The notes under the pieces were generated by a model. That model did no database searches. It saw only the letters and a program-made list of their open reading frames with translations, and was not told the origin of the DNA. The position numbers and the translations under genes are program-made. A stretch of 64,000 nucleotides of DNA, taken from Erpobdella octoculata. Its lineage: Eukaryota > Annelida > Clitellata > Hirudinida > Erpobdellidae. Positions 11,704 to 25,839 of the stretch are shown piece after piece. The stretch's first letter is position 1; every line of letters begins with the position of its first letter. Location of the stretch: NCBI GenBank assembly GCA_963978895.1, contig OZ022242.1, forward strand, positions 28,591,924 through 28,655,923. Direction: 5' to 3'.

Positions 11704-11841
11704 TTCAAGGCCACGAATCGGTCTTTGCAAAAAAAACCATTTACCTATAGTCGCCAACACCTTAGCAGTGCGAGTGAACTCCTTGCCTATAAGGGAGTTG
11801 CTCTAGTGACGCCGGTGAGGCTCGAACCGCCTCAATATGTA

Positions 11842-11881
11842 GGCGCTGTTGGCATAGTGCCTACATAGTACATATTGAGGC
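11842..11881. repeat. Imperfect hairpin
   Basis: CCTCAATATGTA and TACATATTGAGG form a 12-bp inverted repeat, with a second nested complement (TGTAGGC / GCCTACA) inside. It could fold as a stem in RNA or DNA. No gene family is evident; it may be a relic of a transposon end. Confidence 0.5.
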
Positions 11882-12050
11882 GCTATGCCACCAGCAGGCA
11901 GCAATGTTACATGTGCAGCCGCAAAACAAATATAGATTTCAATACTCTTTCATAATCTAGACCTAACGAGCCCTAATGATCTTTTTATCCTGATAAAAAT
12001 TTTCTATAAATGAATCACTTATCATAATTATTTGCGATTATACTTGAGTA

Positions 12051-12677
12051 CCCTGTGAACATTCATACCTGGGACCTATATGGGTCCCAAATGGGCATCT
12101 TAGTGGGTCCCAGATGGGCTGCCTGTATAGGACCCGTGACCAGGTGACACACCGAATCAAGCGGGTCCTATATGGGCTAAACATAAAGACTTAAAATGGG
12201 TCTGGACCGGGAATCGAACCCGGGTCCTACGACTCTCAAAGCCGGTGTCTATATACCTATACCACTACACCAACCTAATTATAGGTAAACTTAATTTGTC
12301 AGTCAAATATGTTCAAATGATGTAAATCTTCACAAAAGGGGATAATAAAATTATCGTTGAAAATTATGTTTATTTAAAGAAATAAATAAAAAAATAAGTA
12401 ACTTTTATTGATACAATTAATAAAACAAACAAATTGAAACAAACTTGGTTCAGCCCACAAAATTATAGCCCAGATATAAATTAGCCCACGAACCCCGTGG
12501 GAACCCATATACCTCCCATATAGACGTTTTGCTTTTGCAAAAGCCCATTTAGCTTATATAGGACCCATATACAACCCATTATAGGCTATCCATAGCCCAG
12601 GAACCCCACATAGGACCTATATACAACCCATATAGGTTATCCCTAGCCCAGGAAGCCCATATAGAATGTTCACAGGG
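12051..12677. mobile_element. TIR element (CCCTGTGAACATTC) with internal tRNA-like sequence
   Basis: The left end CCCTGTGAACATTC is exactly inverted at the right end GAATGTTCACAGGG, and both are bordered by TA (12049-12050, 12678-12679). The subterminal DNA is full of degenerate units like GGACCTATATGGGTCCC and its complement, on both arms. A tRNA-like sequence on the - strand lies inside the left half. No transposase is visible, so it is non-autonomous. A TA duplication would fit Tc1/mariner or a related superfamily, but two bases are weak evidence. Confidence 0.7.
12199..12275 (-). ncRNA. tRNA-like sequence (pol III promoter type), probably SINE-derived
   Basis: On the - strand, TGGTGTAGTGG fits the tRNA A box and GGTTCGATTCC the B box. 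The T arm is perfect (CCGGG, 7-base loop, CCCGG). An anticodon-like stem-loop CGGC-TTTGAGA-GTCG has only four sure pairs, and the acceptor stem is poor. I read it as a tRNA-derived promoter embedded in a transposon rather than a working tRNA gene. Confidence 0.6.
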
Positions 12678-12679
12678 TA

Positions 12680-13864
12680 GTGTCCTTGAAGTTATGTCTA
12701 TTTAATGGATTCTCATATTTATGTAGACGTAACCAGTTTTTGACCAGGAATTACACAATATATAATGACCGGATCAGGTGAGCCGCACTATTGTAGGACC
12801 TATTTACAATGTAGGTCACGGACCACTGTCTGTGCAAGGGAGAAACTTTATTTCTTTATTTAGTATCAGCTAAGAATTTTAATACTCGCACTATTGTAGG
12901 CACAACAACAACGTCAGCTAAAATTAATATTCATCGTCTTAGTTAGTTAAATGGGAAAAACTTGAGTGCTTACGAGAACTTGAGTGGTCCACATGGATGG
13001 TCTGATGAATGTGTAAAATTTACGGCATTAATTAATGTGACTTGTTTTTTTTTATTTCTCATTGAAACTAGTTTGGTATTAAGCATGGATCTGGTTAGTT
13101 TGGTCTAAATTTTATTAAACTCTTTATAAAATTGATCCTTTACACCTGAATTCAACACTGACTGCGAGATGCGCTACCGCTACGCTAGCCTTATCTAGTC
13201 TACTCTAGTCGCTAGTGCCGTTGTTTTTAGTGCATGCTTTGCTTTTATTTATTCATTTGTGTTCGCTATACAGGTCATTTACTTTGGGGACATGTATGCA
13301 TTATGCAACTGTAATTATTTTTATAATTTTATGGCTTTTGGGATGAGTTACTCGTCGTTTACGATAAGAATAAGATGAAGAAGTAAAGTAGTAAACTTTA
13401 GTAAAGTAATGAGAAATAACAATAACAAATAACACATCACATTTCCCCCTTGTTTGCCTAATTTTCCAAAGCATCAACCTGTCTGACCTGTTTTTATTAA
13501 CTGCATTGATACTCGCTAATAAGTTTATTTTGACTGTTAAATGATGCCCTAATTACAGCCCACACAATTAAACTTTATTAAACCCATGCAATGTGACTAT
13601 GAACTTTAACTTTAAACAACCAATCTTGTAAACTGTAGTATAGTGTAATATAGTGGTATAAAACTATTTCCCTTAACAGTCTTAGATTCTCATTTCTCAC
13701 TCAATTACAATTACTCATTGCAAGACAGACATTAGACTTAGACATTGATGAAATAAAGGTAAGGTGAATAACTACCGCCCTGTTGCTGTAGTTAATTAAT
13801 TAATTAAAACGAAGATTAACAAATACTTATTTAATGGAGAATTTATAATCTTATTCATTGTTAG
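12680..13864. other. Upstream region of GULO, first exon not located
   Basis: AT-rich sequence without recognisable coding segments. The recognised GULO coding sequence begins at an acceptor at 13865, only a few residues short of the family N-terminus, so a very short first coding exon and the promoter must lie here or upstream. I could not choose a start codon. Confidence 0.35.
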
Positions 13865-16800
13865 ATTGGAGATAAGTCTTTCCATTTTCAAAATTGGGCT
13901 CAGACTTATGAATGCTATCCTCAGTTCTACTTTGAGCCCAAGGATCTCAATGAAATTAGACAGGTTATAATACAAATACTCTAAATTTCAAATATCTAAG
14001 TGTAGCCAAATAAATTGAGTAATTATTTATTTTTCCTTTAAGATTCTTATAGCAGCTCAAGAAAATAAAAAAAATGTTAAAGTGGTTGGTATGGGCAGCT
14101 CTCCATCACAGTTGGCATGTACTGATGGATATATGATCAACATGAAGAAGTTTGACAAAGTGCTTCATGCAAGTGTTTTAATAGCTAAGTTCATTTAGGT
14201 CTAGGTTCAATTTTTTTATGAATTTATCACATTTTTAGATAGATCATGATAAACATACTGTAAAAGTCCAGGCAGGTCTTCCTATTTCTAAACTAAATGA
14301 ACTTTTGCATGACAACAACCTTGCTTTTCCAGTGTTAGAGTTTAAATTACTTAATTTCTTGACTTGACATTCATTTTTGCTCTTATTACTTTTTTGATTT
14401 TGCGGTTAGTTTGTCTACGGTGTCGAATATTACACTACCTGGAGCAATTTCAACAGCTACTCATGGCTCTGGGATGAACTACCATTGTCTAAGTTTTTAT
14501 GTGAATTTATGGCACTTTAGAAGAGTTACCGTTGTTTCTGATTTTCATAAATAACATGTATAATTTATTAGGTTCTTGAATTAGAAATGATGCTTGCAAA
14601 TGGTTCAATGGTTATATTAACAAAAAATGATGGTGATGCATTCAGTGCATGCTGTGTTTCCCTGGGCTCTCTTGGGGTCATTGTGTCTGTTGTGTATCAG
14701 TGCAGACCCAAGTTCAATCTGATTCAATGCTCCTATCCACTTCATTATAAAGAGGTTTCATTTTTTTATTGTTTAATCACAGTTTACAAATTTACAATAC
14801 TAAAATGATAATCAAGAATTTATTTGGAAAGCAATATGAAATTATAATAAGTTTATGATTAGGAACTAAATTAAACAAAACTGAATGTTGAACTAACTTA
14901 TTTGTTCGCTGCAAACTCTAGTCCACTGGTAATAAAATAAGTTGGGACAAAGAAAAGTTTTTAAAGTTAGTCGTGTTATACAGTTTGATTTGCATTAGTT
15001 TTAGTATTAAAGGAGTTCAAAGCCATTAAAGGCCTACTAGCCATTTGGCTGATCCTGAAGTTAACTCTAAAATATTTTAAATTTTAACACTACAATAATG
15101 CCCATAACAAAGAGCATAAATTTAAAGTGTTCAACTATTGTTCAGTATCTGTGACTCACATCTTTTGCTAGTTAGCTGAATTTTTGTTCGTCATCATCAT
15201 GTGTATCAGATTGTAACATTCATTGTTTTTCACAGCAATAATTTATATCAAATTGACTAGAGCTATAACAGACAAATTGATGATGAACTTGAACTTTCAC
15301 TTGTCACTCTAGTTATAATCGGCACACTAAAATCTCCCAATTTGTATTTGAATGAAGCAAGATATTCAAGCATTCTGTCAGATGTAGCTGAAAAAGCATC
15401 ATTCAAAACGTGATCATACAAAAATTGCTCTAGCTGGTACTGTTGTTGTTTAAGTTTATGTGATTTGTGAATTTATGGACATCATAGCTTTTGGAGCTTA
15501 ATAAAAAAAGCTACTAAACGTTTAATGAATGGCCATTTATACTTACGTTTTAGTAGGGAAGTGCCAGACAATGCAAACTATAGCAGGAACGACAGGATAA
15601 CATTTATCATTTGTCAAGAAATCATGAATCTCTCAATTTTTTTAACCAATTATTGGCCAGGCCAGTAATTGGTTAATGCATTATTGTGCTCTTCTAATGT
15701 TATTTTATGAAAAAAGGTAATGACAAATGTATAAAAAGTTGGAGATGATTTCTTTATTTGACTACACATTTTAATAGTTTTGACTTTGTGCGATGATAGT
15801 GTAGACTTAGTTATTCAATTCATAATAAAAAATAATCATACCCTTAAAATGACAGCTTCTTGAGAATATTGATGTTCATCTTTCATCTTCGGATCATTTT
15901 CGTTTTCATTGGTATCCTCACACCGATATGTGTCAAGTTCAACATATTAAACATACAAATCTGGTGAGTTCACAATTTTTTGAATTATGAAATTAAAAAA
16001 CTCATGAGCTGCAGACAACATTGTGCTATGGAATGATGTTTCATTATTATTATTTCAAGGTTTTTCTTGCTCTGAATTATACTTAAAACTAAGTGAAGTT
16101 TTGCAAAACAATTAGTGAAAGATTAATAATCTTGTTTTGATGAGGGTGATGGATAACTAACTAATTGTGCTAGCTTGTAATTGTATAATTTTCCTTTAAC
16201 TATATTTATAATTTTACTGCTTTAACCATATCCCACCATATTTAGGTCTAAAATGTTTAAAATTTTGAAAGTTTTACCTCATTTTATTTTTTTAATTGTA
16301 ATAGTAGTTTTTTTATATTTCAAGCCAATAACAAAAAATAGAAGTCCAGGGCTGCTACATTATCTCACTGGCTATGTTCTTCACCAGTCTTTACTATGGC
16401 TCAGGTATCAAAAGTATACATTCATGGAATTCATTTCTGATATTACATTATTTAGTTTTTTCATATGTATCTATAGCTCCTTCTTTCCATCAATTACTGC
16501 ATATATCAACAAGTGGTGGTTCCTATTGTTCAAATCATCAAAGACTGAAGAAGTTGATGTGTCATACAAGATCTTCAACTTTGATTGCTTCTACCACCAA
16601 TATGTTATGGAGTGGGCCATACCAATGTTGGCAATATTATATTTACTTAATGTGAATTTATAATTAAATAGAAAATTAAATTCATTTATGTCTATCTTCA
16701 GCGAAGAAACAAGTAATTTCTTTGTCAAACTGGACAGCTGGATCAAATCCACTGGATTTTCTGCACATTTCCCCGTGGAGTTCAGGTTTTCAAAAGCTGA

Positions 16801-18675
16801 TGACATTTTGCTGAGTCCTTCTTATGGCAGAGACACATGCCATGTGAATATTATCTCATGGAGGTTTCATACATAATCTTATTTTGCTGCTAATTTAATT
16901 AGTAATTTCCAAGCTATTTTTCATTATATGGCAGTGGTTAATTCAAGTATTTGTGATTTTTTAAATCATTTGTATTAACTTTGTCGCCGGTTTTGCTTGC
17001 CTGCTTGATTGGTTGCAAACTTTAACATGAAATGTAACTAACTTCCCGTCATCCAATTGACCTGAAATTTGAAATATAGGCTCACTCATCATGACAATCC
17101 ATTCTATTAAAGTTTAAAAACTTTCTGAAAAAAATTTTAATGAAAAATAATAATTATCTATGTTTTAAAACAAAATAAAACACAATTATATAAATGTTTA
17201 CATATATAGATTCAAACAAATGTTGTTTAAAAAGAAAAATTTGCATTAATTGAAAAGCCAGAGAATCCTGAAATATAAGGGATTTGTGAAAAAATCTCGT
17301 ATTTTACTGCTTACTTGTTTATCACCAGTTTTAAACCAAATTCTTGTAATCATGAAATCCAGTAAAATAACTGCAATAACTGATAATAATAAGATTAAGT
17401 TATTATGTTTGTGGCAGCTTTTTATTCTAGTTGAGACTGGAAATTTTCTTGATAAAATTGTTGGAGGTCTTTCCGGCTTTTCATTCTGCATTCGATTGAA
17501 TTTTTTGCTCACCCTGGTATAGTTTATGGTGTGTTGACCTCTTCTTATTGCAACCATAACGATCCAGATCTGGCACATTCTTCTTGTTATGCTTTATAGA
17601 AAAAAATTGGTAATTTTTTTACTTTCCAGGGGTTGATGGCTTGGAGATTATGTGTGGATTGTTGCCATCTAGAAAAAACTTTGCTCCAAAACCTTGATAA
17701 GTAACAAGTTAAGATCTAAACACAATTTGTTAGTGTTATTTCTCTTTGGTTGGCTGCCATCAAGAGTTTTTCAAAAAATTCACTTTTAATCGAAGATATT
17801 GTCTGGGTGATGTTGTCTTAGACTTGCTTCTATGCTACATTATTATAATCAATGGAACAATGGATTAGGAAATAAATAAGTGACATTTTTAGCTCCTGTG
17901 TAAGACATGCAGCAGATGCTAAATTCTCAGGCTCTAACTAAGTGCTTGTAATGGTGTCAGGAAACTTTATTTTAAAAATTGGGTTGTCAATATATCTATG
18001 GAATGTTCTACCGACTCATGGGGGTCACAACAATAGCAACAAACTCCTAATTTCACTGTGAAATATAAATAAAAACTCTAGTAAACACAACCTTTTTGGG
18101 ATTTTTATTTCAGAATTCAGTGTAACTCTGATTCATTGATAGACATGAATGTTTTTGATTAGTATGATCATTCATCATTAGATATAAGATTATGTTCCAA
18201 GTGGTGTTGAAAGTCTCTGGATGATCTGATTCTGGTTTTGAATAAATAAATAAGCATAATTTTTAGTCTTTATATAAATTTCAAGTGATTTCAACTTTTG
18301 CAGACCTTTTGGAAAAGATATTCCTCGAGAAAGTTACTGGAATGAAGTTGAAAAATTAGCTCTGGAATGTGGGGGTAGACCACATTGGGCAAAGGTATGC
18401 TATTTTATTTGTAAGCACATGCTATTTTTGTGAATTTACATTTTTTCAGTTGAAGTACAATAATGTAGAAATTAGTTTATATTTCTCTTTACTTTATATT
18501 TTTCTTCACACTTTTAAGTAATTTGTTATTGTTGCAGGACCACCATTTAATGGCGACAGATCTTAACAGACTCTACCCGAAATGGGAAAATTTTCTTGCT
18601 GTTCGAAAAGAATTTGATCCACAGGGGATTTTCTTAAATGATTACCTTAGAAAGATGTTTAGCTTCCAGAGCTAA
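13865..18675 (+). CDS. GULO: L-gulonolactone oxidase homologue (GULO-like), nearly complete
   Basis: GULO is the ER-membrane flavoenzyme that oxidises L-gulonolactone in the last step of vitamin C synthesis. Exons: 13865-13963, 14043-14168, 14239-14339, 14410-14500, 14572-14754, 15856-15963, 16325-16404, 16477-16626, 16702-16863, 18304-18394 and 18538-18675 (TAA). Phases join throughout, giving about 442 residues, close to the family's 440; only a few N-terminal residues are missing. Family segments include [26 protein letters not shown] (FAD-binding loop), a hydrophobic stretch near [27 protein letters not shown], the HWAK motif ([11 protein letters not shown]) and the C-terminal [10 protein letters not shown]. 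The intron after 14168 has a GC donor. The histidine that binds FAD covalently in animal GULO is a serine here (codon 14097-14099), so activity or specificity may differ. Confidence 0.85.
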
Positions 18676-20710
18676 CCTGAGGAACTAATACTGATGGAAA
18701 GCTATCTAAAAAATTGTATGAGGGTACATATCAATCAAAACTAATTTTTAATTTAATTCACTCTAAAACGAGTTTTTCGTGGTTATAGTTAGTAAAGATT
18801 GTATATGTAAGTATTAATTATTTTTATTATGAAGATCTATTACATTATTACAATTAAATGTTTAAAAATGTTGTCAACCCGTTTTGTTTATGAATTTAAT
18901 TTAAAAACTGTTTATCTGAATAGTAATTGTTGTAAAAGCCTGTGAGATTGTCGGTGGCCATGTTATAAACTAGAATCGCCTCGCTACATTTGTCGCCCTT
19001 TGCTGTACTGAGCGGTAGGGGTGCATTTCCTGATCCGTATGGATGTTTAGTGTATTTCAATTTTTGGCTCGTGAAAAGCTAATGGTGATGTAGACCCCGA
19101 GGACAGAGTCTTGAACTCGAAACCCCTTGAGGGCTAAAAATATAGTCTTGGTCATAAACAGTCTTGGGAGAAAAAGGCTGGGTCTTGGATTCGATTTTGG
19201 AATAAAAATCTTGTGAAATTTCAAGACTTTTTTCTCAAAAGTAATAATAATTTTCAATTATTTATAAATTCTAAGACATAAAAACGTAAACAAAAGCTGG
19301 ATGGTTTTTTTTATACAAATTTTCGTTCTAATGCAAAAATTCATTTTTTTCATTGTCTTGAAAAATTCTTGATCTTGCAGAAAAAGTTTTGGGCTGTATA
19401 TCTGAATACTAAATCAAAATATTTTTGGCGACACCTACAAACATTATAACATTCTTATGAAACAAAATCTAATATTAATTAAACATTGATTTAGTGAGCG
19501 TTATGGATGAGCCTGCTTTCGCAAGCACAACTGTTTCGTAGTTCGTTATACGATATATTCAAGTGTCAATAAATATCAAGTATCAATTCGCACGTGTGAT
19601 TTATTCCTTCTGAATTTATTCTAATTTACCGCTGCCACCATGTTTCGTAGTTGAATAAAAAAATGCATGACAGAAAAACTTGGTGAGTTAAAAAACGCTT
19701 TGGTGAGTGCGGTTGATAAACCCGGTAAATAAAAAAACACGCCCGTAATCAAGTTCCGATTTCATCATCCATGCTGGCTGAAAAGCTCTTTATTTTTAAA
19801 ATTTCAGTCAAAATCTGAATTCTTAAAGCCGTCAGAGCCACGCTGATGCCAATGACAATGTAACTTTTAACTGCTTTCAAAAATTAATAGACAACTTTTT
19901 ATGCATAGGTTTCAAAAACGCTATAGTTCATCAGAGTATGCAAATTCTTAGGACAATGCACAGCAGTGGTACCTAAATGAAGCTAACAAGATACTAAGAT
20001 TACCTTCATCATTAAATAAAAAAACAAAGAAATTTATGCATGCTTAGCGATACGGAAAGTGTTACTGAATTACTGAAACTGAATGGCTGAGTTTCCAATT
20101 TTATTTTTAGTTTATGCATTTACCCTGTCATCTTTGTTTTGTGTTAAAAGTTTTAACTTAAAATTGTGTGCTTTGCGCGTTTCGTTTAAAATTTACTTTA
20201 AAAAACTCTCAACTGAAAAACAAATTTAAGAAAAATCTAAAATATATAGAAAAAAAGTATTTTCTGGAGCTATGATGCAAAATATAGCTGTGGGAGGTAA
20301 GCTCGTTCTTATCATGATGCCGGCATGATTTCATCTGGTTCACTTGCTAAATTTTCAGCTTAAATTTACATAATTACTTGAAACAGATTATATAATAAGT
20401 CCTAAACAAGAAATAAAACTGACATTTTTTAGTTTCCTGTGGGACCTATTTACTACACCTTAAATATCCCCTCAGTTCCTGTATCAAATGTGTTTGTAAA
20501 ACAATTTTGTTAAAGTTAAATACGTTTTTGCATTTAAATATAATTTTCAAATTCTTGTTTATTTAAAATGTTTTTATTATATTTAAATACAATTTCGATC
20601 ACATCATTTCTACCTGTACCTATTATTGTATCCTTGGTAACAGATGGATTCTCGATATTCAACAATCTTTCTAGAAAGCGAGGCATATTGAAAGCAAGCA
20701 CTGATCAATC
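18676..20710. other. GULO-RSPH9 intergenic DNA
   Basis: AT-rich; no coding segment or clear transposon was recognised. The GULO 3' UTR occupies the start and the RSPH9 promoter the end. Confidence 0.4.
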
Positions 20711-23198
20711 ATGGATTATCAAACGATGAACTTAGAGATTGATTATATGGGAAGTAGTGGAATAGTTTTAAGCACAGAGCAGAAAACAGCTTTGGAAATA
20801 TCTCTTGTGCTACTGAAAAACAACGAAAAACTAGATAATGTTCATTTCTGGGGAAGAATTCGTGGAATAAATTCTGATTACTTTATTGCAAAAGGTTTCG
20901 GAGTCGATTACTTTGGACAAAAAAGATTTTATTACAGGTTTTTCACGTATTTTAACTAATTATTTTCAGGATATTTGAGGATGTTTTTTTTTATTCAGCA
21001 AGGATTGCATGAATTGGGGTTTGTTAAATCCACCGAGCAAGAAGATAATGAAAGAATTTAAATACTTTACTGGACAGTTCACTGGTGAGCCTTCGCATAT
21101 ATTTGAAGCAAAGATGATCACCACAAGTGAACAGACTGCAAATAAAATGGTTGTTTAACATTTTTAAAATTAAATTTATGACTACAATTTATATTTTCTG
21201 TACACATATTTGGTTCGTTCAGGTTTCAATGAAAGAAGAAGATAAACTTGCTTGCACTATAACTTCTATTGAAAATGATGTTTTGATTGTTCCTAGAAAA
21301 GCTTTCATTAAAGATTTATCAGGAAAAGTTCTAAAAAACGATAAATTTTCTGGTAACACTTTATTTATTTGACTAGGTTACATTAAATAATAATTACATT
21401 AAGACACTGGGGCTGCTTTTGATGGTCTCAATCCCAGTGGTGCACCCAGGTTTTTTTCGGGGAAAGGGGTTTGGAAAATTTGTCGAGGGTGTTTTGGAAA
21501 AAAATTTCAACTTCAATTATTTAATATTTTTAAATCATATTATAGAGCAAAAGTTTTTAATACGGTCAAATCAAATTTGAATTCAAAACAGAATAATTTG
21601 ATTTTAAATTCAAAAATTTATGAAATTTAAAAAATGTCAAAAAAATTGTGTACTAGTTAGAAAAATTAGCCATTTTAAAATGTCGGAATTATTGGTTTTC
21701 AGCCATTTTATCACTGTTGGTGTGAAATATCTATACAAATACAAAAAAGTTGAACCATTAAATCTGTTTTCTGATTACCATTTGGTGAAAAAATTTCGCC
21801 ATCTACTTCTATGCCAAATGCCAAATGTCGTTTAGATAGCTCTTGAGGTTCGAAAGTTATAAGCGAATATCCACGGACACAATACACACAGCGGCGGATA
21901 CAGAGAGAGTAGTGGGGTTCTTTCGCTGAGAAAATTTAAGCACTTTACATGCTCCAAAAAGCCTAGGTCTTGCGTCTTCTCTAAGATACAGAATTACAGT
22001 TGTCATTACGTTTCTTCATCTTGTAGCTTTAGTTTGTTTTATTCCTCTACATTGGTTTGATATCCTCTCACTTAGAGTACATCTAGGTCTTAGACTAACT
22101 TATTCTGTTTTACTTGTTTATGATGTTGTTATTTAATTTGCACATAATAGATAAATACAGACTTCAATTTTACTAATACTTTGATGTGAAATGTTTATAA
22201 TTACTTACTAGTAATTCTGAAAGTCTTATTGTCTTTTTCAGAACCTCCACCTTTCTATAATAACTTTTAATTGAATCTTTATATTAACTTTGCGGCAAGT
22301 ACTGGTTGCCTTTTCGTAGACAAATCTTTCAAATAAATATTATAAACTTTTCGTCATCCAATAAAGTATTCCAACAAATTGTTGCATTTTTCTAGGATAA
22401 ATTTTAATTTTACTCTTTAGATTTTAACAATTGTTTTATCTATGTTTCAAAAACTATAAATTCAATATATGAAAAATTTGCAAAAAAAACTTTTCTTCTC
22501 AACTTCATCCCGCTAATTTCAAGTCAGTACCAAGCCTGTATAAGAGTGAGTAAAAAAACAAGATAAAATTGTGAATCGCAACAGGAATTAATTTAGTAGT
22601 TTCCTACATACTGCTTTATTAGTTTTAAACGCCTGGTTTAAAGAACTATAAACTAATATTGTTGTTGTACCTTGTTTTTTGGTTTTGTAATATATACTTT
22701 GGTTTGTTAAAAGGTCTACAATTGACTGAAGCAAGTCAATTGTACAGCTATATGCATTTGAGAAAAGATTGTAAAAATGACAATTCTGTTTTGAGAGGAG
22801 ATTTTGAAATGTCAATAGATTTTATGGACACTATTGAAGACGATATCCCAAAAAGTAAACATTTCTTATCAGCAATAATTTTTAGTTTTTCTACATATTA
22901 AAATTTTTTGAAATATCACAACAAAAGTATTACATATTAGCAATTATTTAATTCTGTGAACTATCTACAATTTTTACTGTTTTTGCATTTTCTGCATTAT
23001 TTCAGTACACACATTACACATTGTAACACAATTTCAGAGTCATGGAGCTTACAGGTGGAAAGAGGAGGGAGATTAGTGGTTCTCAAAAGTCTTTTATGGC
23101 TTGGATATGTTTTCTATCACGTCGTCGGCACCAACCAGTTTGGCTCCTTATATTTTGGCTCAGGTCAAATGAACATTGATCTTCCATTTATGTTATAA
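20711..23198 (+). CDS. RSPH9: Radial spoke head protein 9 (RSPH9), complete
   Basis: RSPH9 is a radial-spoke head subunit of motile ciliary axonemes that helps transmit signals from the central pair to dynein. Five exons: 20711-20937, 20999-21149, 21223-21352, 22714-22854 and 23038-23198. All introns are GT-AG and phases join, giving 269 residues (human protein 276). The start MDYQTMNLEIDYMGSSG is in the family position. Family segments include VHFWGRIRGINSDYFIAKG, DVLIVPRKAF, DFMDTIEDDIPK and the ending LYFGSGQMNIDLPFML. Intron 3 (1361 bp) carries interspersed repeats, including a SINE-like copy at 22502-22672. Its presence implies motile cilia or flagella in the organism. Confidence 0.93.
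21434..21905. mobile_element. hAT-like terminal sequences in RSPH9 intron 3
   Basis: CAGTGGTGCACCCAGG (about 21434) and CAGCGGCGGATACAG (about 21889) both look like left ends of hAT-type elements. Matching right ends and target duplications were not found, so these are probably fragments. Confidence 0.35.
22502..22672 (+). mobile_element. SINE/LINE-tail-like interspersed repeat, copy 1
   Basis: Shares CGCTAATTNNAGNCAGTNCC, AAGCCTG(T/G)ATAA, TTCCTACATAC(T/A)GC and AAAG(A/G)ACTATAAACTA with a copy at 50662-50830, and both end in short AAC/TTG repeats. The class is not certain; the repeated 3' tail suggests a retroposon. Confidence 0.55.
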
Positions 23199-23480
23199 GC
23201 CCTATATAATTGTCCTGAGAAGTTTTGACATTTATATTTTATTTAAATTTTTGTCAACTGTAATGATTTGTTTCAAACACTGTCTGTTTCTTAAATTTGT
23301 CAAACAATGAAATATATAAATTTGATAATCCTCATCAGACTTCAAAAAACCGTATCTAACTAATGAAAACTCGACAGTTTGAGATGGTTAAAAACTTTGT
23401 TATAAAAAATCACGCAAAAGTCAACAATGTTAAAAGCTCGTACATGAGACAAGACATCTGAACAATACACTTTCTCTCTT

Positions 23481-23599
<119 letters not shown>

Positions 23600-23692
23600 C
23601 ATACAGTTCTACCAAAAATACAGTTTTTCTAACGTACGGTTTTCCTACCCAAGGCTCATCCTAGAGCCACGAGATCGCATGCAGCTACATTT

Positions 23693-25424
<1,732 letters not shown>

Positions 25425-25516
25425 GGCCACAAAGCTGAACGTCCCATACGATCTAGTGTATCTGTACTCTGTACTAAGAGTTCGACACCGGAGACTGTGA
25501 AGGTTCCCCGCCAAAG

Positions 25517-25725
25517 AACTCGCTATCAGTGTTTATTCCCAGAATTGATTTAGCTCCCAGTGACGTCAATCTTCCATTTATACTTAAGCGTCGTCAATTT
25601 CCCATCATTCCTGCTTACGCGATGACAATAAACAAATCACAAGGTCAGACCTTTGAATATGTTGGGATTTATTTAAATAAACCAGTGTCTTTTCATGGCC
25701 AGCTATATCTTGGCCTCTCAAGATA
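25517..25725 (+). pseudogene. Helitron helicase C-terminal fragment
   Basis: The + strand reads [18 protein letters not shown], then [20 protein letters not shown] and [16 protein letters not shown] before LGLSR. This is the C-terminal part of the PIF1-like helicase of Helitron Rep/Hel proteins, with the conserved [13 protein letters not shown] and HGQLYxxLSR motifs. The rest of the element is absent. Confidence 0.85.
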
Positions 25726-25839
25726 AAAAAATCTCCAGTATTTAAAAATCTTCATTAAGGATTCACATATTCAGGGAAATGTTTTGAAGAATAAGACATT
25801 CAAGTAAAATATTGTCTATCGCGAAATTTTTCAAAATTT

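Noticed and set aside
12199..12275. Functional tRNA gene
   Set aside because: Acceptor stem is poor, anticodon stem has only four sure pairs, and the block lies inside a transposon.
16374..16655. Alternative 93-residue frame
   Set aside because: Shadow of the GULO exons in another frame.
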